From the NCBI RefSeq assembly GCF_003944795.1, contig NZ_RWBG01000001.1, forward strand, positions 186,001 to 250,000: a stretch of 64,000 bases of DNA, given 5' to 3'. Of the stretch, positions 15,957 through 25,678 are shown one piece after another. How positions within the stretch are numbered: position 1 is the first letter of the stretch; the number at the start of each line of letters is the position of its first letter. Source of the stretch: Mangrovimonas spongiae. GTDB taxonomy: Bacteria > Bacteroidota > Bacteroidia > Flavobacteriales > Flavobacteriaceae. Under the pieces are notes generated by a model. The model did not search any database. It was given only the letters and a program-made list of their open reading frames with translations, and had not been told where the DNA came from. The translations under genes and the position numbers were made by a program.

Positions 15957-17189
15957 TTACATCCTATATATCCAATGGGCTGGGTTTTGGGTTTTGGTTT
16001 CTTTAAACACACTAAACCTTAAAATGGTTTCGCCATTGGCTGGGTTGGTAAATACCTCGCCTATATCTTGCTTTGTAGATAGGTTATCGCCTGTTTTTAC
16101 AAAAACTTTAGATAAATTGGTATACGATGTAATATAGTTACCGTGTTGTACCATAACCGTTAAATTACCGTGTTTTATGGCTTGTACACGCATAACACGC
16201 CCTTTGTAAACGGCACGTACTTTGGCGTTTTCTTCGGTGGCTATACGTACGCCATTACTTTGTATCATAACGGTTGGCACAATAGGCGATGGTTGCCTAC
16301 CATAACGCAATTTAACCACACCTTTTTCTACTGGCCAAGGTAGTTTTCCTTTGTTGGACACAAAACTACTAGCTAAAGCTTTGTCCTCTGGTGTTAACGA
16401 GAACGTACTTGTAGATTTAGTAGTCTTTCCAGCAGCTTTATTAGATTTTGCAATAGCCTCACGGATAATCTTTTCAATCTCACGATCTATAGCTCTTGCT
16501 TCACGCTCTTTTTGCTTAATTTGTTGGCTATACTTGCTTAAATTTTGATTAATAGAAGCCATTAACTCTTGATGTTGCGATAGCTCTTGTTCAAGTTGGC
16601 GTTGGGCAACTCTATTTTCTTCAATTAACTTTTGTTTGTCTTGCTTTTGTCGTAATAAATCCTTGTTAATTTCTTGAAGTTCGGTTGTTTTTGTTTTTAT
16701 GGCTTGCCCTTGTTCGCGTTGATATTTAGTATATTGATTAAGATATTGTAAGCGTTTATAGGCTTGTTTAAAGTTGTTAGAAGACAATAAAAACATAATT
16801 CTGCTTTGTTCACTTTTACTTTTGTAAGAATGTACAATCATTTTAGCATAATTGTCTTTTAGTGTTTCAAGCTCGGCACGTAGTTCGGTTATTTTTTGTT
16901 GATTGGTATTAATTTCTCGAGTTAACAAATTAGCTTGCTGATTGGTAACACTAATTAAGTTTTTACGAACATTAATTTTGTAATTAACATCTTCTATTAA
17001 CGTGGTTTGCGACTTCTTTTTGTTTTTATTTTTAAATAGCAGGTCGTTTATTTGTTGTATTTCTCTTCGTAAATCTTGACGACGTGCTTCTAACTCTTGT
17101 TGCTTTTTACTTTGTGAGAACGATAATGTACTGCTAAAAAGTAGGAACAAGGCAAAAATAAAGTATGTTTTTGTGTTGATAACGGTCAT
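15957..17189 (-). CDS. EnvC-like murein hydrolase activator (degenerate M23 peptidase)
   Basis: A 410-residue periplasmic protein with an N-terminal signal (about 1-25), a long coiled coil rich in Gln, Lys and Glu (about 27-270) and a C-terminal M23/LytM domain (about 290-405). The zinc ligands of active M23 enzymes look lost: the usual H-x-G-I-D-I region reads IQSNGVRIAT, and the usual HL after the YxTxY motif reads NL (HGNYITSYTNL). This matches EnvC-type activators that switch on amidases rather than cut peptidoglycan. It overlaps the DUF4292 gene start by one base and ends the operon from the flippase. Confidence 0.88.
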   Translation of the reverse strand: MTVINTKTYFIFALFLLFSSTLSFSQSKKQQELEARRQDLRREIQQINDLLFKNKNKKKSQTTLIEDVNYKINVRKNLISVTNQQANLLTREINTNQQKITELRAELETLKDNYAKMIVHSYKSKSEQSRIMFLLSSNNFKQAYKRLQYLNQYTKYQREQGQAIKTKTTELQEINKDLLRQKQDKQKLIEENRVAQRQLEQELSQHQELMASINQNLSKYSQQIKQKEREARAIDREIEKIIREAIAKSNKAAGKTTKSTSTFSLTPEDKALASSFVSNKGKLPWPVEKGVVKLRYGRQPSPIVPTVMIQSNGVRIATEENAKVRAVYKGRVMRVQAIKHGNLTVMVQHGNYITSYTNLSKVFVKTGDNLSTKQDIGEVFTNPANGETILRFSVFKETKTQNPAHWIYRM

Positions 17190-17968
17190 TAGTCTAGCTC
17201 AATTTCATCATATCCTTTCGGAATTTTAAAAGGGTATCTTAAATCTTGGTTCAAAGATATCGATTTGAACTCTAGTTCTATTATAGTTTCTTGATCTCCT
17301 TCTAAAGAAATTACTTTTATGTTTTTAGGAAACGTTTGCTTCTCTATGGTTTGATACTCCAAATAGTCTATTTGTAAAAACCGCTGTGTACTAGCTTGTG
17401 CTAACTGCTGCGATTCCATATTTAAAGTGGCATTAATTAAATAGAACAACTCAAAAAGCGAAGATTGTTCATTGGGCTGAAACATATAATTATTATTATG
17501 TATGGACATCTTATGTGTCTCATTATCTAACCCAAATAATGGCTGACCAAGCAATAGGTTTTGTACCTTTTCAAAATTAACGTCTGTACCCAACATATCA
17601 CTAATATAGCTAAAGTCGCCTTCAAAATAAGTATTGTCTAATTTGTTATAAAACCCAACCGATTCTGGTGTTATTTTAGCTCTAACGATATTTAATGGCG
17701 CTGTTAACCAAATAATGCCATCTTTTAACATTCTAAATGTTACGGTATGCGATTGCGTACTGTTATCCTCGGTATAACTTATACGTACTTTTGCTTGTAA
17801 TGTTTTAAAACTTGGTGCTGTTTTAAGATGCTCTTTAATAACGTATTTTTCCGAAAGGTCTGGGTTAACATTCCCATCGGTAACAACGTGTTTTGTTTTA
17901 CACCCAAAACATGTAATAAGCAACACCAGTAAAAGACCTGTAATTATTTTGTTAGGGGTTTTCTTCAT
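17189..17968 (-). CDS. DUF4292 lipoprotein (LolA/LolB-like)
   Basis: A 259-residue lipoprotein: the signal ends LLITCFGCKTK with the likely lipid-bearing Cys 23. The body is a beta-rich DUF4292 domain, related in fold to LolA/LolB carriers of lipoproteins. In flavobacteria it regularly sits between a TPR protein and an EnvC-like M23 protein, as here, directly abutting both. An outer-membrane lipoprotein-handling role is inference. Confidence 0.85.
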   Translation of the reverse strand: MKKTPNKIITGLLLVLLITCFGCKTKHVVTDGNVNPDLSEKYVIKEHLKTAPSFKTLQAKVRISYTEDNSTQSHTVTFRMLKDGIIWLTAPLNIVRAKITPESVGFYNKLDNTYFEGDFSYISDMLGTDVNFEKVQNLLLGQPLFGLDNETHKMSIHNNNYMFQPNEQSSLFELFYLINATLNMESQQLAQASTQRFLQIDYLEYQTIEKQTFPKNIKVISLEGDQETIIELEFKSISLNQDLRYPFKIPKGYDEIELD

Positions 17969-19327
17969 TTAATTTGTAGGTTTCAGTTTTTGGGCCTTTT
18001 CACGGTACATCTTTCCTTTTGAAGCATGATTTAATTTGGTATGTGCAATGCTTAACTGTACGTAAAAATCGGACAACATTTTATCGTCTTCTATAATATA
18101 ATCTAGTCCCATAGTTAACACATCTATGGCTTGGTGCGATTTGTCTTGTTTATTTAAGGCCACTCCATTTATTAGGTAAAAAATAGGTTGTGAGGGGTAC
18201 ATTATTAATGCATTTTCACTTTTGCTTACGACATCATCATATTGCTCTAAATCTAATTGCAGAAGTAAAATATTACGTAATACCCCAAAATTATTGCCTT
18301 CTAAATTTAAGGCCTTTTGAAAATATTCTAAGGCTTTTTCCTTATTTCCTTTTTGTAAGAAATATTGCGCCACTTCTTGATAGCTTTTTGGGTCGTCTTC
18401 TTGTGCTAAAGTAGTTGCTTCTACTAAATCGGTTTCATATTCTGGGTGGTCTTTAACAAACTTTACAAAATCGGTTAAAACCATAGCTTTTGCTTGCGGT
18501 TTTATTTGTAAGCTTTTTAAAACGACTTTCATCGATGTTATAGCCTTTTCGGCCTCGCCATCCTCTAAATAAAATTTATATAGTGCTAAATGAACTAACT
18601 CGGAATTAGGCTTAATTTCTAAGAGTTTCTTGGCCGTTTCGAAAGCTTCTTCTTTTTGATTGTTTTCGCTGTAACGAAATATTAATGCCAAATAATTAGA
18701 TTCTTCATCTGGATTATCCTCGACACGTTCTTCCAGATTTTCAATTTGATCTTTTTTCTTCCCTGTGGCCTTATAAACCTGATTCCGCAAAATATCTCGA
18801 CTTGGTGAAACACCATAGGTTTCGTCTAGCTCATCCAACAGTTTTAAAGCGTCTTTATAATTTTCTGTTCTCACGTAAAGTGCTGCTAAATCTTCTTTGT
18901 AATCTGGATGATATTCTACCAAATGCTCTACGGTTTTAATAGCACGTTTAAAGTCCTCTTGCTGAATGTAAACATCGTAAAGCTCATCTAAGTACCATTC
19001 GTTGTCTTCATCCATGGAAACTGCTTCTTTTAAAGCGTCTTCTGCAGCACCAAAATTTTTAAGCTTATTGTAGTTTTTACCTAATTCATAATAGACAACA
19101 GCGACATCACTTTTTATATTTAGGCATTTTTTTAAAGCATCAACCGCTCGCTCGTAATTTTCGATACCTTTTTGTTTTAGGGCTTCGAAAAAATGTTGCT
19201 GAAATTCGTCTTCAACATTGCCAAGATCGTCGTCTGGTGTTTTGTTGAAATCGACTTGCGCCATAGTAAAACCTGGCACCAAGAATAGTACTATTAAGAG
19301 TTTTACTATGTGTTGTTTTAATTTCAT
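17969..19327 (-). CDS. Tetratricopeptide repeat protein
   Basis: A 452-residue secreted or periplasmic protein with an N-terminal signal (about 1-23, ending FTMAQ) and about ten TPR units through most of its length, e.g. AVVYYELGKNYNKLKNFGAA and KEKALEYFQKALNLEGNNFG. TPR proteins act as scaffolds; no catalytic motif is present. It abuts the DUF4292 gene, suggesting joint work at the envelope. The upstream gap of 88 nt holds a REP-like copy and an ATTCCT/AGGAAT hairpin rather than an obvious promoter. Confidence 0.85.
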   Translation of the reverse strand: MKLKQHIVKLLIVLFLVPGFTMAQVDFNKTPDDDLGNVEDEFQQHFFEALKQKGIENYERAVDALKKCLNIKSDVAVVYYELGKNYNKLKNFGAAEDALKEAVSMDEDNEWYLDELYDVYIQQEDFKRAIKTVEHLVEYHPDYKEDLAALYVRTENYKDALKLLDELDETYGVSPSRDILRNQVYKATGKKKDQIENLEERVEDNPDEESNYLALIFRYSENNQKEEAFETAKKLLEIKPNSELVHLALYKFYLEDGEAEKAITSMKVVLKSLQIKPQAKAMVLTDFVKFVKDHPEYETDLVEATTLAQEDDPKSYQEVAQYFLQKGNKEKALEYFQKALNLEGNNFGVLRNILLLQLDLEQYDDVVSKSENALIMYPSQPIFYLINGVALNKQDKSHQAIDVLTMGLDYIIEDDKMLSDFYVQLSIAHTKLNHASKGKMYREKAQKLKPTN

Positions 19328-19335
19328 ATTAGAGT

Positions 19336-19358
19336 CTTCGCTAACGCTCTGGATGACA
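19336..19358 (+). repeat. REP-like repeat copy
   Basis: The segment CTTCGCT..CGCTC...ATGACA resembles the palindromic repeats around the GIY-YIG gene (36503-36531 and 36895-36924), with a two-base insertion and three differences. It lies between the TPR and nucleotidyltransferase genes. Confidence 0.5.
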
Positions 19359-19394
19359 AATTGATTTCAAAAGTTGTTCCAAACTTGTAATGAG

Positions 19395-19414
19395 ATTCCT
19401 GCCTACGAAGGAAT
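19395..19414 (+). repeat. ATTCCT/AGGAAT hairpin repeat
   Basis: ATTCCT (19395-19400) and AGGAAT (19409-19414) form a stem with the loop GCCTACGA. It ends one base before the nucleotidyltransferase stop codon at 19416. A similar hairpin lies directly after the reductase stop codon at 36378-36396. Confidence 0.5.
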
Positions 19415-19415
19415 T

Positions 19416-20432
19416 TTAGTCCAAAACCGAATAATCGCCAATGCTTATTGATGTAAACTCGCCATTATAGGTAACATGATTACCTATCATAGCGTTATCT
19501 AAATTAGCATTTTTAATACTAGTTTGGTTTTGAATTAAGCTATTTTTAACGGTTGAATTTTCGATAATAGTGTTGTTTCCTATAGAAACGTTTGGTCCTA
19601 CGGTTGTATTGTTTAGCACCACATTTTCACCAATAAAACAAGGTGGAATAATTTTAGAGTTGTTTAACGTCACCGAATCGCTAACTAGTTTCTCTCCATC
19701 CTGAGTTAAAAACTGAAGCATTTTCGAGTTGGTTTCAACCGTTACGGTTTTATTACCACAATCCATCCACTCATCAACAGTACCTGTTTTAAATACTTTT
19801 CCTTCAGCCATCATACGTTTAATACCATCATTAATTTGGTATTCGCCACCGTGCATAATATTTTCATCTAACACCTCTTGAAGCTTGTTTTTTAAAACGC
19901 CTATATCCTTGAAATAATAAATTCCTATTACCGCTTGATCGCTTATAAATTGTTCTGGTTTCTCAACCAATTCGGTAATTTCGTTATTGTTATTTAAATT
20001 AACAACACCATATGCTTCAGGGTTTTCAACGCGTTTGGTCCAAATTACAGCATCGGCTTGAGGATCTAAATCGAAATCGGCGCGAATTAGTGTATCGGCA
20101 TACGCTACAACAGCTGGTCCCGAAAGTGAGGGCTTGGCACTCATAATGGCGTGACCTGTTCCTAATGGTTTATCTTGACGATAAATTGACGTTTTTGCAC
20201 CCAGACTTTTCCCTAATTCCTGCAGACTACTCACGATATCGTCTCCAAAAAAAGCGGGATCGCCAAGTACAAAAGCAACTTCCTCAATGGGTTGTTTTAA
20301 TATTTTGGCAATATCTTTTACTAAACGATGTACAATAGGTTCGCCCGCCACCGGAATTAATGGTTTAGGAACTGTTAGTGTATGAGGGCGAAGTCGTGAA
20401 CCACGACCTGCCATTGGTACAATTATTTTCAT
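19416..20432 (-). CDS. Sugar-phosphate nucleotidyltransferase
   Basis: A 338-residue NDP-sugar pyrophosphorylase. The N-terminal nucleotidyltransferase domain has the signature PMAGRGSRLRPHTLTVPKPL (6-25) and later WTKRVENPEAYGVV and GGEYQINDGIKRM. The C-terminus (about 255-335) is a left-handed beta-helix of hexapeptide repeats (e.g. IGNNTIIENSTV). It most resembles glucose-1-phosphate thymidylyl- or uridylyltransferases, but the exact sugar and base are not decided by what I can see. It may supply NDP-sugar to envelope glycan synthesis, together with the flippase upstream. Confidence 0.85.
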   Translation of the reverse strand: MKIIVPMAGRGSRLRPHTLTVPKPLIPVAGEPIVHRLVKDIAKILKQPIEEVAFVLGDPAFFGDDIVSSLQELGKSLGAKTSIYRQDKPLGTGHAIMSAKPSLSGPAVVAYADTLIRADFDLDPQADAVIWTKRVENPEAYGVVNLNNNNEITELVEKPEQFISDQAVIGIYYFKDIGVLKNKLQEVLDENIMHGGEYQINDGIKRMMAEGKVFKTGTVDEWMDCGNKTVTVETNSKMLQFLTQDGEKLVSDSVTLNNSKIIPPCFIGENVVLNNTTVGPNVSIGNNTIIENSTVKNSLIQNQTSIKNANLDNAMIGNHVTYNGEFTSISIGDYSVLD

Positions 20433-20546
20433 GTTTTTTTAGATGTTAGACCGCTTCGCTACTAGACATTAGAAGTTAGACGGTTTACTTTTCTTTAATA
20501 TTTTTTAAAATCTTGATATCGTAAATCAAAAATCTTAACTCGTTAA

Positions 20547-20981
20547 TCATTTTGTTCCTGTACTTCCAAAACCGCCTTCGCCTCTATCAGTTTCGGTAAG
20601 CTCGGTTACTTCTTGCCATTCGGCGCGTTCGTGTTTAGCTATGACCATTTGTGCAATGCGTTCGCCATTATTAATAGTGAATTCCTCATTGGATAAATTC
20701 ACTAAAATCACACCTACTTCGCCACGATAATCGGCATCGATAGTTCCTGGAGCATTTAATACGGTAATGCCTTTTTTTGCAGCCAAACCACTACGTGGTC
20801 GTACTTGAGCTTCGTAACCAACCGGCAACTCCATAAATAGTCCTGTTCCGACAATCGTACGTTCTAAGGGTTTTAATGTTCTAGGTTCTGACAGACTTGC
20901 ACGCAAATCCATTCCTGCCGATGCTATGGTTTCGTAATGTGGTAATTCGTGATTGGATCTATTGATGATTTTTATGGTCAT
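20547..20981 (-). CDS. dut: dUTP diphosphatase
   Basis: A 144-residue trimeric dUTPase, which splits dUTP to dUMP and pyrophosphate and keeps uracil out of DNA. All motifs are visible: AGMDLRA (motif 1), [12 protein letters not shown] (2), [17 protein letters not shown] (3), RIAQMVIAK (4) and [10 protein letters not shown] (5). Its start overlaps the flippase stop by 4 nt, so it is coupled to it. Confidence 0.97.
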   Translation of the reverse strand: MTIKIINRSNHELPHYETIASAGMDLRASLSEPRTLKPLERTIVGTGLFMELPVGYEAQVRPRSGLAAKKGITVLNAPGTIDADYRGEVGVILVNLSNEEFTINNGERIAQMVIAKHERAEWQEVTELTETDRGEGGFGSTGTK

Positions 20982-22444
20982 TTTTTTCTGTTTAATAGTT
21001 GTTTGATATCGTTTTTCTCCAATAAGAAAACAACACCCAAAAATACAATTAAGAGCGAAATACCAATAAGGTAATTATATCTAAATTGATAAAAACTCAT
21101 AAAAGAAAATAATATGGACAGAAACAAATACAGCCCTATTTTTTTTAGATTGTATGGTATTGGATAGTATTTTCTTCCAAAATAAAATGATAAAAGCATC
21201 ATTGTTGCATAAGCCATTAACGTTGCTATTGCCGATGCTTTGTAACCATAACTCTTGATAAACAATATATTTATTATTAGTGTTATTATTGCACCAATAA
21301 CTGAAATATATGCTCCAAATTTAGTTCTATCTGTAATTTTATACCACACGGAAAGATTATGGTAAATACCCAAGCAAAAATTAGCCAATAAAATGATTGG
21401 TACAACCCACATAGCCTCCCAATAAGCTTCGCTTCTTACAATAAATGGCTTTAAGAAATCTGCAAAAACTACTACAGCAATTAAAATAACTGCTCCTATC
21501 GCAACAAAAAACTCTAAAATACGCGCGTAGTTTTTTTGTGGATTGGTAGTTTTGGCGTGACTAAAAAAGAACGGTTCTATACCCAATCTATAAGCTGTAG
21601 CAAACAGCGTCATAAACACTGCTATTTTATAGCAAGCAGAATACATCCCTATTTCCGTTTCGGCAATGTTTTCTGGTAACAATTTATCCAATAAAATACG
21701 ATCAAAAGTTTCATTTACTGAAAATGCAATACCAGCTATTAATACAGGTGTTCCGTATTGCATCATTTTCTTCCAAAGTACTTTGTCAAACTTAAATGTT
21801 ATTTTGGTATAAAACGATAACATAAGTAACAAAGTAACAGCGCTTGCTACAAGGTTGGCAATAAAGATATAATTGATTTCAAAATTTGGTTTGTAAATAC
21901 TCTCAAAAAAAGGCTTTTCATTTGCTAAGTTTTTTAAGGCTAATAAAAAGAAAAGGTTCAAGCCCAAGCTTATTACAACATTTAATATTTTTATTACAGC
22001 ATATCGCATTGGTTGCTGAGTTGCTCTTAGCCAAGCAAAGGGAATAATCACCAATGCATCGAGTAATAAAATCCAAATAACAAGTTTAATGTACGTAACG
22101 TCAATATCTGTTAAAGATGCTATCTGATGTTGAAAAAGTAACGCCAAAATAAAAAAGCCTAGAGAAGATACTATCAATGATATGGCTGAAGTGCTTATGA
22201 CCTTTTGTTTGTCTTCTTCCTTATTGAAGAACCTAAAAAAAGCCGTTTCCATACCATAGGCTAAAATCACATTAAACAAGACAAAATAGGAAAAAATAAC
22301 AGATACTTTTCCATATTCCGCAACTGATGACAGAACACCGTCTGTTGTGTACAGTGGCACCAATAAAAAACTCAACATTCTTGGTAAAACCGTAGCTAAA
22401 CCATAAATAAATGTTTGTTTAAAAAGTTTTTGAAATGCGCTCAA
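20978..22444 (-). CDS. Polysaccharide flippase (MATE/MOP superfamily)
   Basis: A 488-residue inner-membrane protein with about 14 predicted helices, matching the Wzx/MurJ-like polysaccharide transport family; the N-terminus [20 protein letters not shown] is typical. It probably flips a lipid-linked glycan or peptidoglycan precursor. It heads the flippase-dut-nucleotidyltransferase-TPR-DUF4292-EnvC run. It is separate from the Wzx at 56935-58239 in the capsule locus; its substrate is not known. Confidence 0.85.
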   Translation of the reverse strand: MSAFQKLFKQTFIYGLATVLPRMLSFLLVPLYTTDGVLSSVAEYGKVSVIFSYFVLFNVILAYGMETAFFRFFNKEEDKQKVISTSAISLIVSSLGFFILALLFQHQIASLTDIDVTYIKLVIWILLLDALVIIPFAWLRATQQPMRYAVIKILNVVISLGLNLFFLLALKNLANEKPFFESIYKPNFEINYIFIANLVASAVTLLLMLSFYTKITFKFDKVLWKKMMQYGTPVLIAGIAFSVNETFDRILLDKLLPENIAETEIGMYSACYKIAVFMTLFATAYRLGIEPFFFSHAKTTNPQKNYARILEFFVAIGAVILIAVVVFADFLKPFIVRSEAYWEAMWVVPIILLANFCLGIYHNLSVWYKITDRTKFGAYISVIGAIITLIINILFIKSYGYKASAIATLMAYATMMLLSFYFGRKYYPIPYNLKKIGLYLFLSILFSFMSFYQFRYNYLIGISLLIVFLGVVFLLEKNDIKQLLNRKK

Positions 22445-22464
22445 ACGTTAGTTTTTAACTCCGC

Positions 22465-22495
22465 TAAATATAGGGCTTTAAAAAAGGAATTGCAA
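22465..22495 (-). promoter_or_regulatory. Promoter of the flippase-dut operon
   Basis: On the minus strand TTG (22495-22493) is followed after 20 nt by TATATTTA (22472-22465), one mismatch from TAnnTTTG, 20 nt before the ATG at 22444. Confidence 0.55.
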
Positions 22496-22501
22496 TGTGA
22501 A

Positions 22502-22990
22502 TTATTCCTTATTTGGTGGTGTAGCAGGATAATGTAATGGCTGTTTTTCAATAAGATCTTGTATTTTGTAGTATTTCGTTTTGCCTTTATCCTGATAACT
22601 TACAATACATTCATTTTTAGTTAATGGAAAAGGTGGTTTAACTATCTGTTTTGGTAAGGTGTTTCCATACTCGTCCTTTAGGTCGCTGCTCATTATCAAA
22701 TCTTGCTTGTTTTGCGACTGAAACCGACCTATGTAAATGGTCTTATCTACAATTTGTTTTTTAAGTTTAACCGCTTGATTTCTAAAATAGATACTATCTA
22801 AAACTATGCTTTTAGGATTATCTTCAATGGGTATATATACATTTACTCCCGAACCGCCTTCTTGTATTCCAGCTACCCAAGCTTGGTAATATACATCGCC
22901 AAAAGTAAACGGCGGTTTTGTTTCAAGTTGTTTGGAACTTGAACATCCTAAAATTACTATAAAGTAGAATATTGATGCTGCTATTCTCAT
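22502..22990 (-). CDS. Hypothetical lipoprotein
   Basis: A 162-residue predicted lipoprotein (MRIAASIFYFIVILGCSSSK, Cys 16). The body is beta-rich and lacks any motif I recognise; it contains SGVNVYIPIEDNPKSIVLD and ends in a proline-rich tail. It lies alone between the atp operon terminator and the flippase operon. A TACCTTTA element on the minus strand near 23010-23017 may be its promoter. Confidence 0.65.
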   Translation of the reverse strand: MRIAASIFYFIVILGCSSSKQLETKPPFTFGDVYYQAWVAGIQEGGSGVNVYIPIEDNPKSIVLDSIYFRNQAVKLKKQIVDKTIYIGRFQSQNKQDLIMSSDLKDEYGNTLPKQIVKPPFPLTKNECIVSYQDKGKTKYYKIQDLIEKQPLHYPATPPNKE

Positions 22991-23042
22991 TTTAAACTTA
23001 TTTATAGTTTAAAGGTAATCATTCAAAATAAATGCCATAAAA

Positions 23043-23067
23043 AAACCTCACCGATTTGGTGAGGTTT
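23043..23067 (-). terminator. Terminator of the ATP synthase operon
   Basis: A perfect 10-bp stem (23043-23052 with 23058-23067) with a 5-nt loop, followed on the minus strand by a long T run. It lies 45 nt after the atpG stop codon. Confidence 0.85.
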
Positions 23068-23111
23068 CTTTTGTATTATAAGATACTGAAAACAAGTCAG
23101 TATGACACTTT

Positions 23112-23972
23112 TTAGTTATTTAAAGCTTCTGCTCCGCCAACAATTTCAAGTATTTCGTTGGTAATCGCAGCTTGACGCGCTTTGTTATAAGTCAGTTTTA
23201 ACTGATCTCTTAATTCCGTTGCATTATCAGTTGCTTTGTGCATGGCCGTCATACGCGCACCGTGTTCTGATGCAAACGAATCTCTAATCGCTTTAAACAA
23301 TTGTGTTTTTAACGATTTTGGAATCAACGTTTCTACGATTTCAATTTTTGATGGTTCAAAAATGTAATCTAAGTTTACGTTTTTATCGCTTTCAACAGAT
23401 ACAATTGGTAAAAATTGCTCTGTTTTTACGATTTGCGTTGCAGCATTTTTAAAGCTATTGTAAACTATTTCTACTTTATCAAATTCGCCTGTTACAAACT
23501 TATCCATGATCATTTGAGCTATACTAGCAACATTGTCAAATGTTAAGTCGTCAAAAACATCACTATCATTAGATATAACATTTTGCTTTTTTGCTAAAGC
23601 ATCGTTTGCCTTTTTACCTATGGTTACAAACGATATATCTTTGCCAGCGTAAGTTTCGTTGGTTAAACGTGTAACTTCTTTAATAATGTTTGCGTTAAAT
23701 GCACCACAAAGTCCTCTATTGGAGGTGATAGCTACAATTAAAACCTTGTTTACTTCGCGTTGCTCAGCAAAATCACTTCCAGAATCACCTTCTAGAGTGG
23801 CACTCAAGCTCTGTAAAAGTTCGGTTAATTTGTCTGCATATGGACGCATTGCAGTAATAGCATCTTGGGCTTTCTTTAACTTTGCAGCCGACACCATTTT
23901 CATAGCGCTAGTAATCTGCATCGTTGAAGATACCGATGATATTCTGTTACGTATTTCTTTTAAGTTAGCCAT
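23112..23972 (-). CDS. atpG: ATP synthase F1 subunit gamma
   Basis: The central rotor shaft of F1, 286 residues. The N-terminal helix MANLKEIRNRISSVSSTMQI and the C-terminal helix with TELRDQLKLTYNKARQAAIT are the conserved coiled coil that turns inside the alpha-beta ring; the middle contains ITSNRGLCGAFNANI. It is the last atp gene here: atpD and atpC do not follow, as the operon ends in a terminator. Confidence 0.97.
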   Translation of the reverse strand: MANLKEIRNRISSVSSTMQITSAMKMVSAAKLKKAQDAITAMRPYADKLTELLQSLSATLEGDSGSDFAEQREVNKVLIVAITSNRGLCGAFNANIIKEVTRLTNETYAGKDISFVTIGKKANDALAKKQNVISNDSDVFDDLTFDNVASIAQMIMDKFVTGEFDKVEIVYNSFKNAATQIVKTEQFLPIVSVESDKNVNLDYIFEPSKIEIVETLIPKSLKTQLFKAIRDSFASEHGARMTAMHKATDNATELRDQLKLTYNKARQAAITNEILEIVGGAEALNN

Positions 23973-23982
23973 ATTTCAGTAA

Positions 23983-24033
23983 TTAGTATTGAGTATTCAG
24001 TAGTAAGCAAAAACACTCACTACTCAATACTAA
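23983..24033 (-). repeat. Inverted repeat in the atpA-atpG spacer
   Basis: TTAGTATTGAGTA (23983-23995) and TACTCAATACTAA (24021-24033) are perfect 13-bp inverted repeats, extendable with mismatches, filling most of the 69-nt spacer. In the mRNA this gives a stem-loop just upstream of atpG. It is followed by no T run, so processing or stability control is likelier than termination. Confidence 0.6.
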
Positions 24034-24041
24034 AATCTTTG

Positions 24042-25622
24042 TTATGCTTTATATTTAGCCGATAAGTCTTTAGCTACATTGGTTAATGTATCTGTAACTT
24101 CATCGGTTAATTTTCCTGCTTTAAGCGTATCTAAAACATCTCTGTGTTTAGCGTTTAAGAACTCTAAGAAATCTCTTTCAAATTCTTTTACTTTATCTAC
24201 AGGAACATCTCTTAACAAGTTTTTAGAACCTACATAGATAATAGCTACCTGATCTTCTACAGTAAACGGATCGTTTTGCGCTTGCTTTAAGATCTCTACG
24301 TTACGCTTTCCTTTTTCGATTACGTTAAGAGTCGCAGCATCTAAATCTGAACCAAACTTAGCGAACGCTTCTAATTCGCGGAACTGTGCTTGATCTAATT
24401 TTAAAGTACCTGCTACTTTTTTCATTGATTTAATCTGTGCCGAACCACCTACACGAGATACCGAGATACCTACGTTAATCGCTGGACGCACACCAGAGTT
24501 AAATAAATCCGACTCTAAGAATATCTGACCATCTGTAATCGAAATTACGTTGGTTGGAATATATGCAGATACGTCACCCGCTTGTGTTTCAATAATAGGT
24601 AAGGCCGTTAAAGATCCACCACCTTTTACAATAGGTTTTAGCGATTCTGGTAAATCGTTCATTTCTTTTGCAATAGAATCATCAGCAATAACTTTTGCCG
24701 AACGCTCTAATAAACGCGAGTGTAAGTAGAAAACGTCTCCAGGATACGCTTCACGTCCTGGTGGACGACGTAATAATAACGATACTTCACGATACGCTAC
24801 CGCTTGTTTCGATAAATCATCGTAAATAATTAATGCTGGACGACCAGTATCTCTAAAATACTCACCAATTGCAGCTCCTGCGAAAGGTGCATATACTTGC
24901 ATTGGTGCTGGATCTGATGCGTTTGCAGCAACAATAGTTGTGTAAGCTAAAGCCCCTTTATCTTCTAAGGTTTTAGCAATGTTGGCTACCGTAGATGCTT
25001 TTTGACCTACAGCAACATATATACAGTACACAGGCTCACCTGCATCGTAAAATTCTTTTTGGTTTAAGATGGTATCGATACAAACTGTTGTTTTACCAGT
25101 TTGACGGTCGCCAATTACCAACTCACGTTGTCCACGACCTACAGGAATCATGGCATCGATAGATTTAATACCTGTTTGTAATGGCTCGTTTACGGGTTGA
25201 CGGTAAATTACACCTGGTGCTTTACGCTCTAATGGCATTTCGTAAGTTTCACCTTCAATAGGCCCTTTACCATCTATTGGGTTTCCTAATGTATCAACAA
25301 CACGTCCAACAATACCTTCACCTACATTAATAGAGGCAATACGCGTGGTACGTTTTACTGTTGCGCCTTCTTTAATTTCTTTTGAAGGCCCTAATAATAC
25401 AACACCTACGTTATCTTCTTCTAGGTTTAAAACGATTCCTTCAAGGCCGCTTTCAAACTCTACCAACTCGCCGTATTGTGCATTTGATAGTCCGTAAACA
25501 CGTGCAATACCATCACCTACGGTTAGTACTGTTCCTACTTCGTCTAATGAAGCACCTGCTTCAAAACCTGATAGTTGTTGTTTTAAGATTGCTGATATTT
25601 CAGCTGGTTTAACTTCTGCCAT
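24042..25622 (-). CDS. atpA: ATP synthase F1 subunit alpha
   Basis: The non-catalytic nucleotide-binding subunit of F1, 526 residues. The P-loop is GDRQTGKTT, with the family segments [18 protein letters not shown] and [15 protein letters not shown]. The N-terminal crown domain and C-terminal helical domain are complete. The upstream spacer contains a 14-bp tandem repeat. Confidence 0.98.
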   Translation of the reverse strand: MAEVKPAEISAILKQQLSGFEAGASLDEVGTVLTVGDGIARVYGLSNAQYGELVEFESGLEGIVLNLEEDNVGVVLLGPSKEIKEGATVKRTTRIASINVGEGIVGRVVDTLGNPIDGKGPIEGETYEMPLERKAPGVIYRQPVNEPLQTGIKSIDAMIPVGRGQRELVIGDRQTGKTTVCIDTILNQKEFYDAGEPVYCIYVAVGQKASTVANIAKTLEDKGALAYTTIVAANASDPAPMQVYAPFAGAAIGEYFRDTGRPALIIYDDLSKQAVAYREVSLLLRRPPGREAYPGDVFYLHSRLLERSAKVIADDSIAKEMNDLPESLKPIVKGGGSLTALPIIETQAGDVSAYIPTNVISITDGQIFLESDLFNSGVRPAINVGISVSRVGGSAQIKSMKKVAGTLKLDQAQFRELEAFAKFGSDLDAATLNVIEKGKRNVEILKQAQNDPFTVEDQVAIIYVGSKNLLRDVPVDKVKEFERDFLEFLNAKHRDVLDTLKAGKLTDEVTDTLTNVAKDLSAKYKA

Positions 25623-25632
25623 CTTTATTTAG

Positions 25633-25660
25633 ATATTAGATGTTAGATATTAGATGTTAG
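25633..25660 (-). repeat. 14-bp tandem duplication in the atpH-atpA spacer
   Basis: ATATTAGATGTTAG occurs twice in a row (25633-25646, 25647-25660), just upstream of atpA. Related TTAGA-rich sequence lies upstream of the nucleotidyltransferase gene around 20446-20483. Confidence 0.6.
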
Positions 25661-25678
25661 ATCTAATTCTAACCGTTT

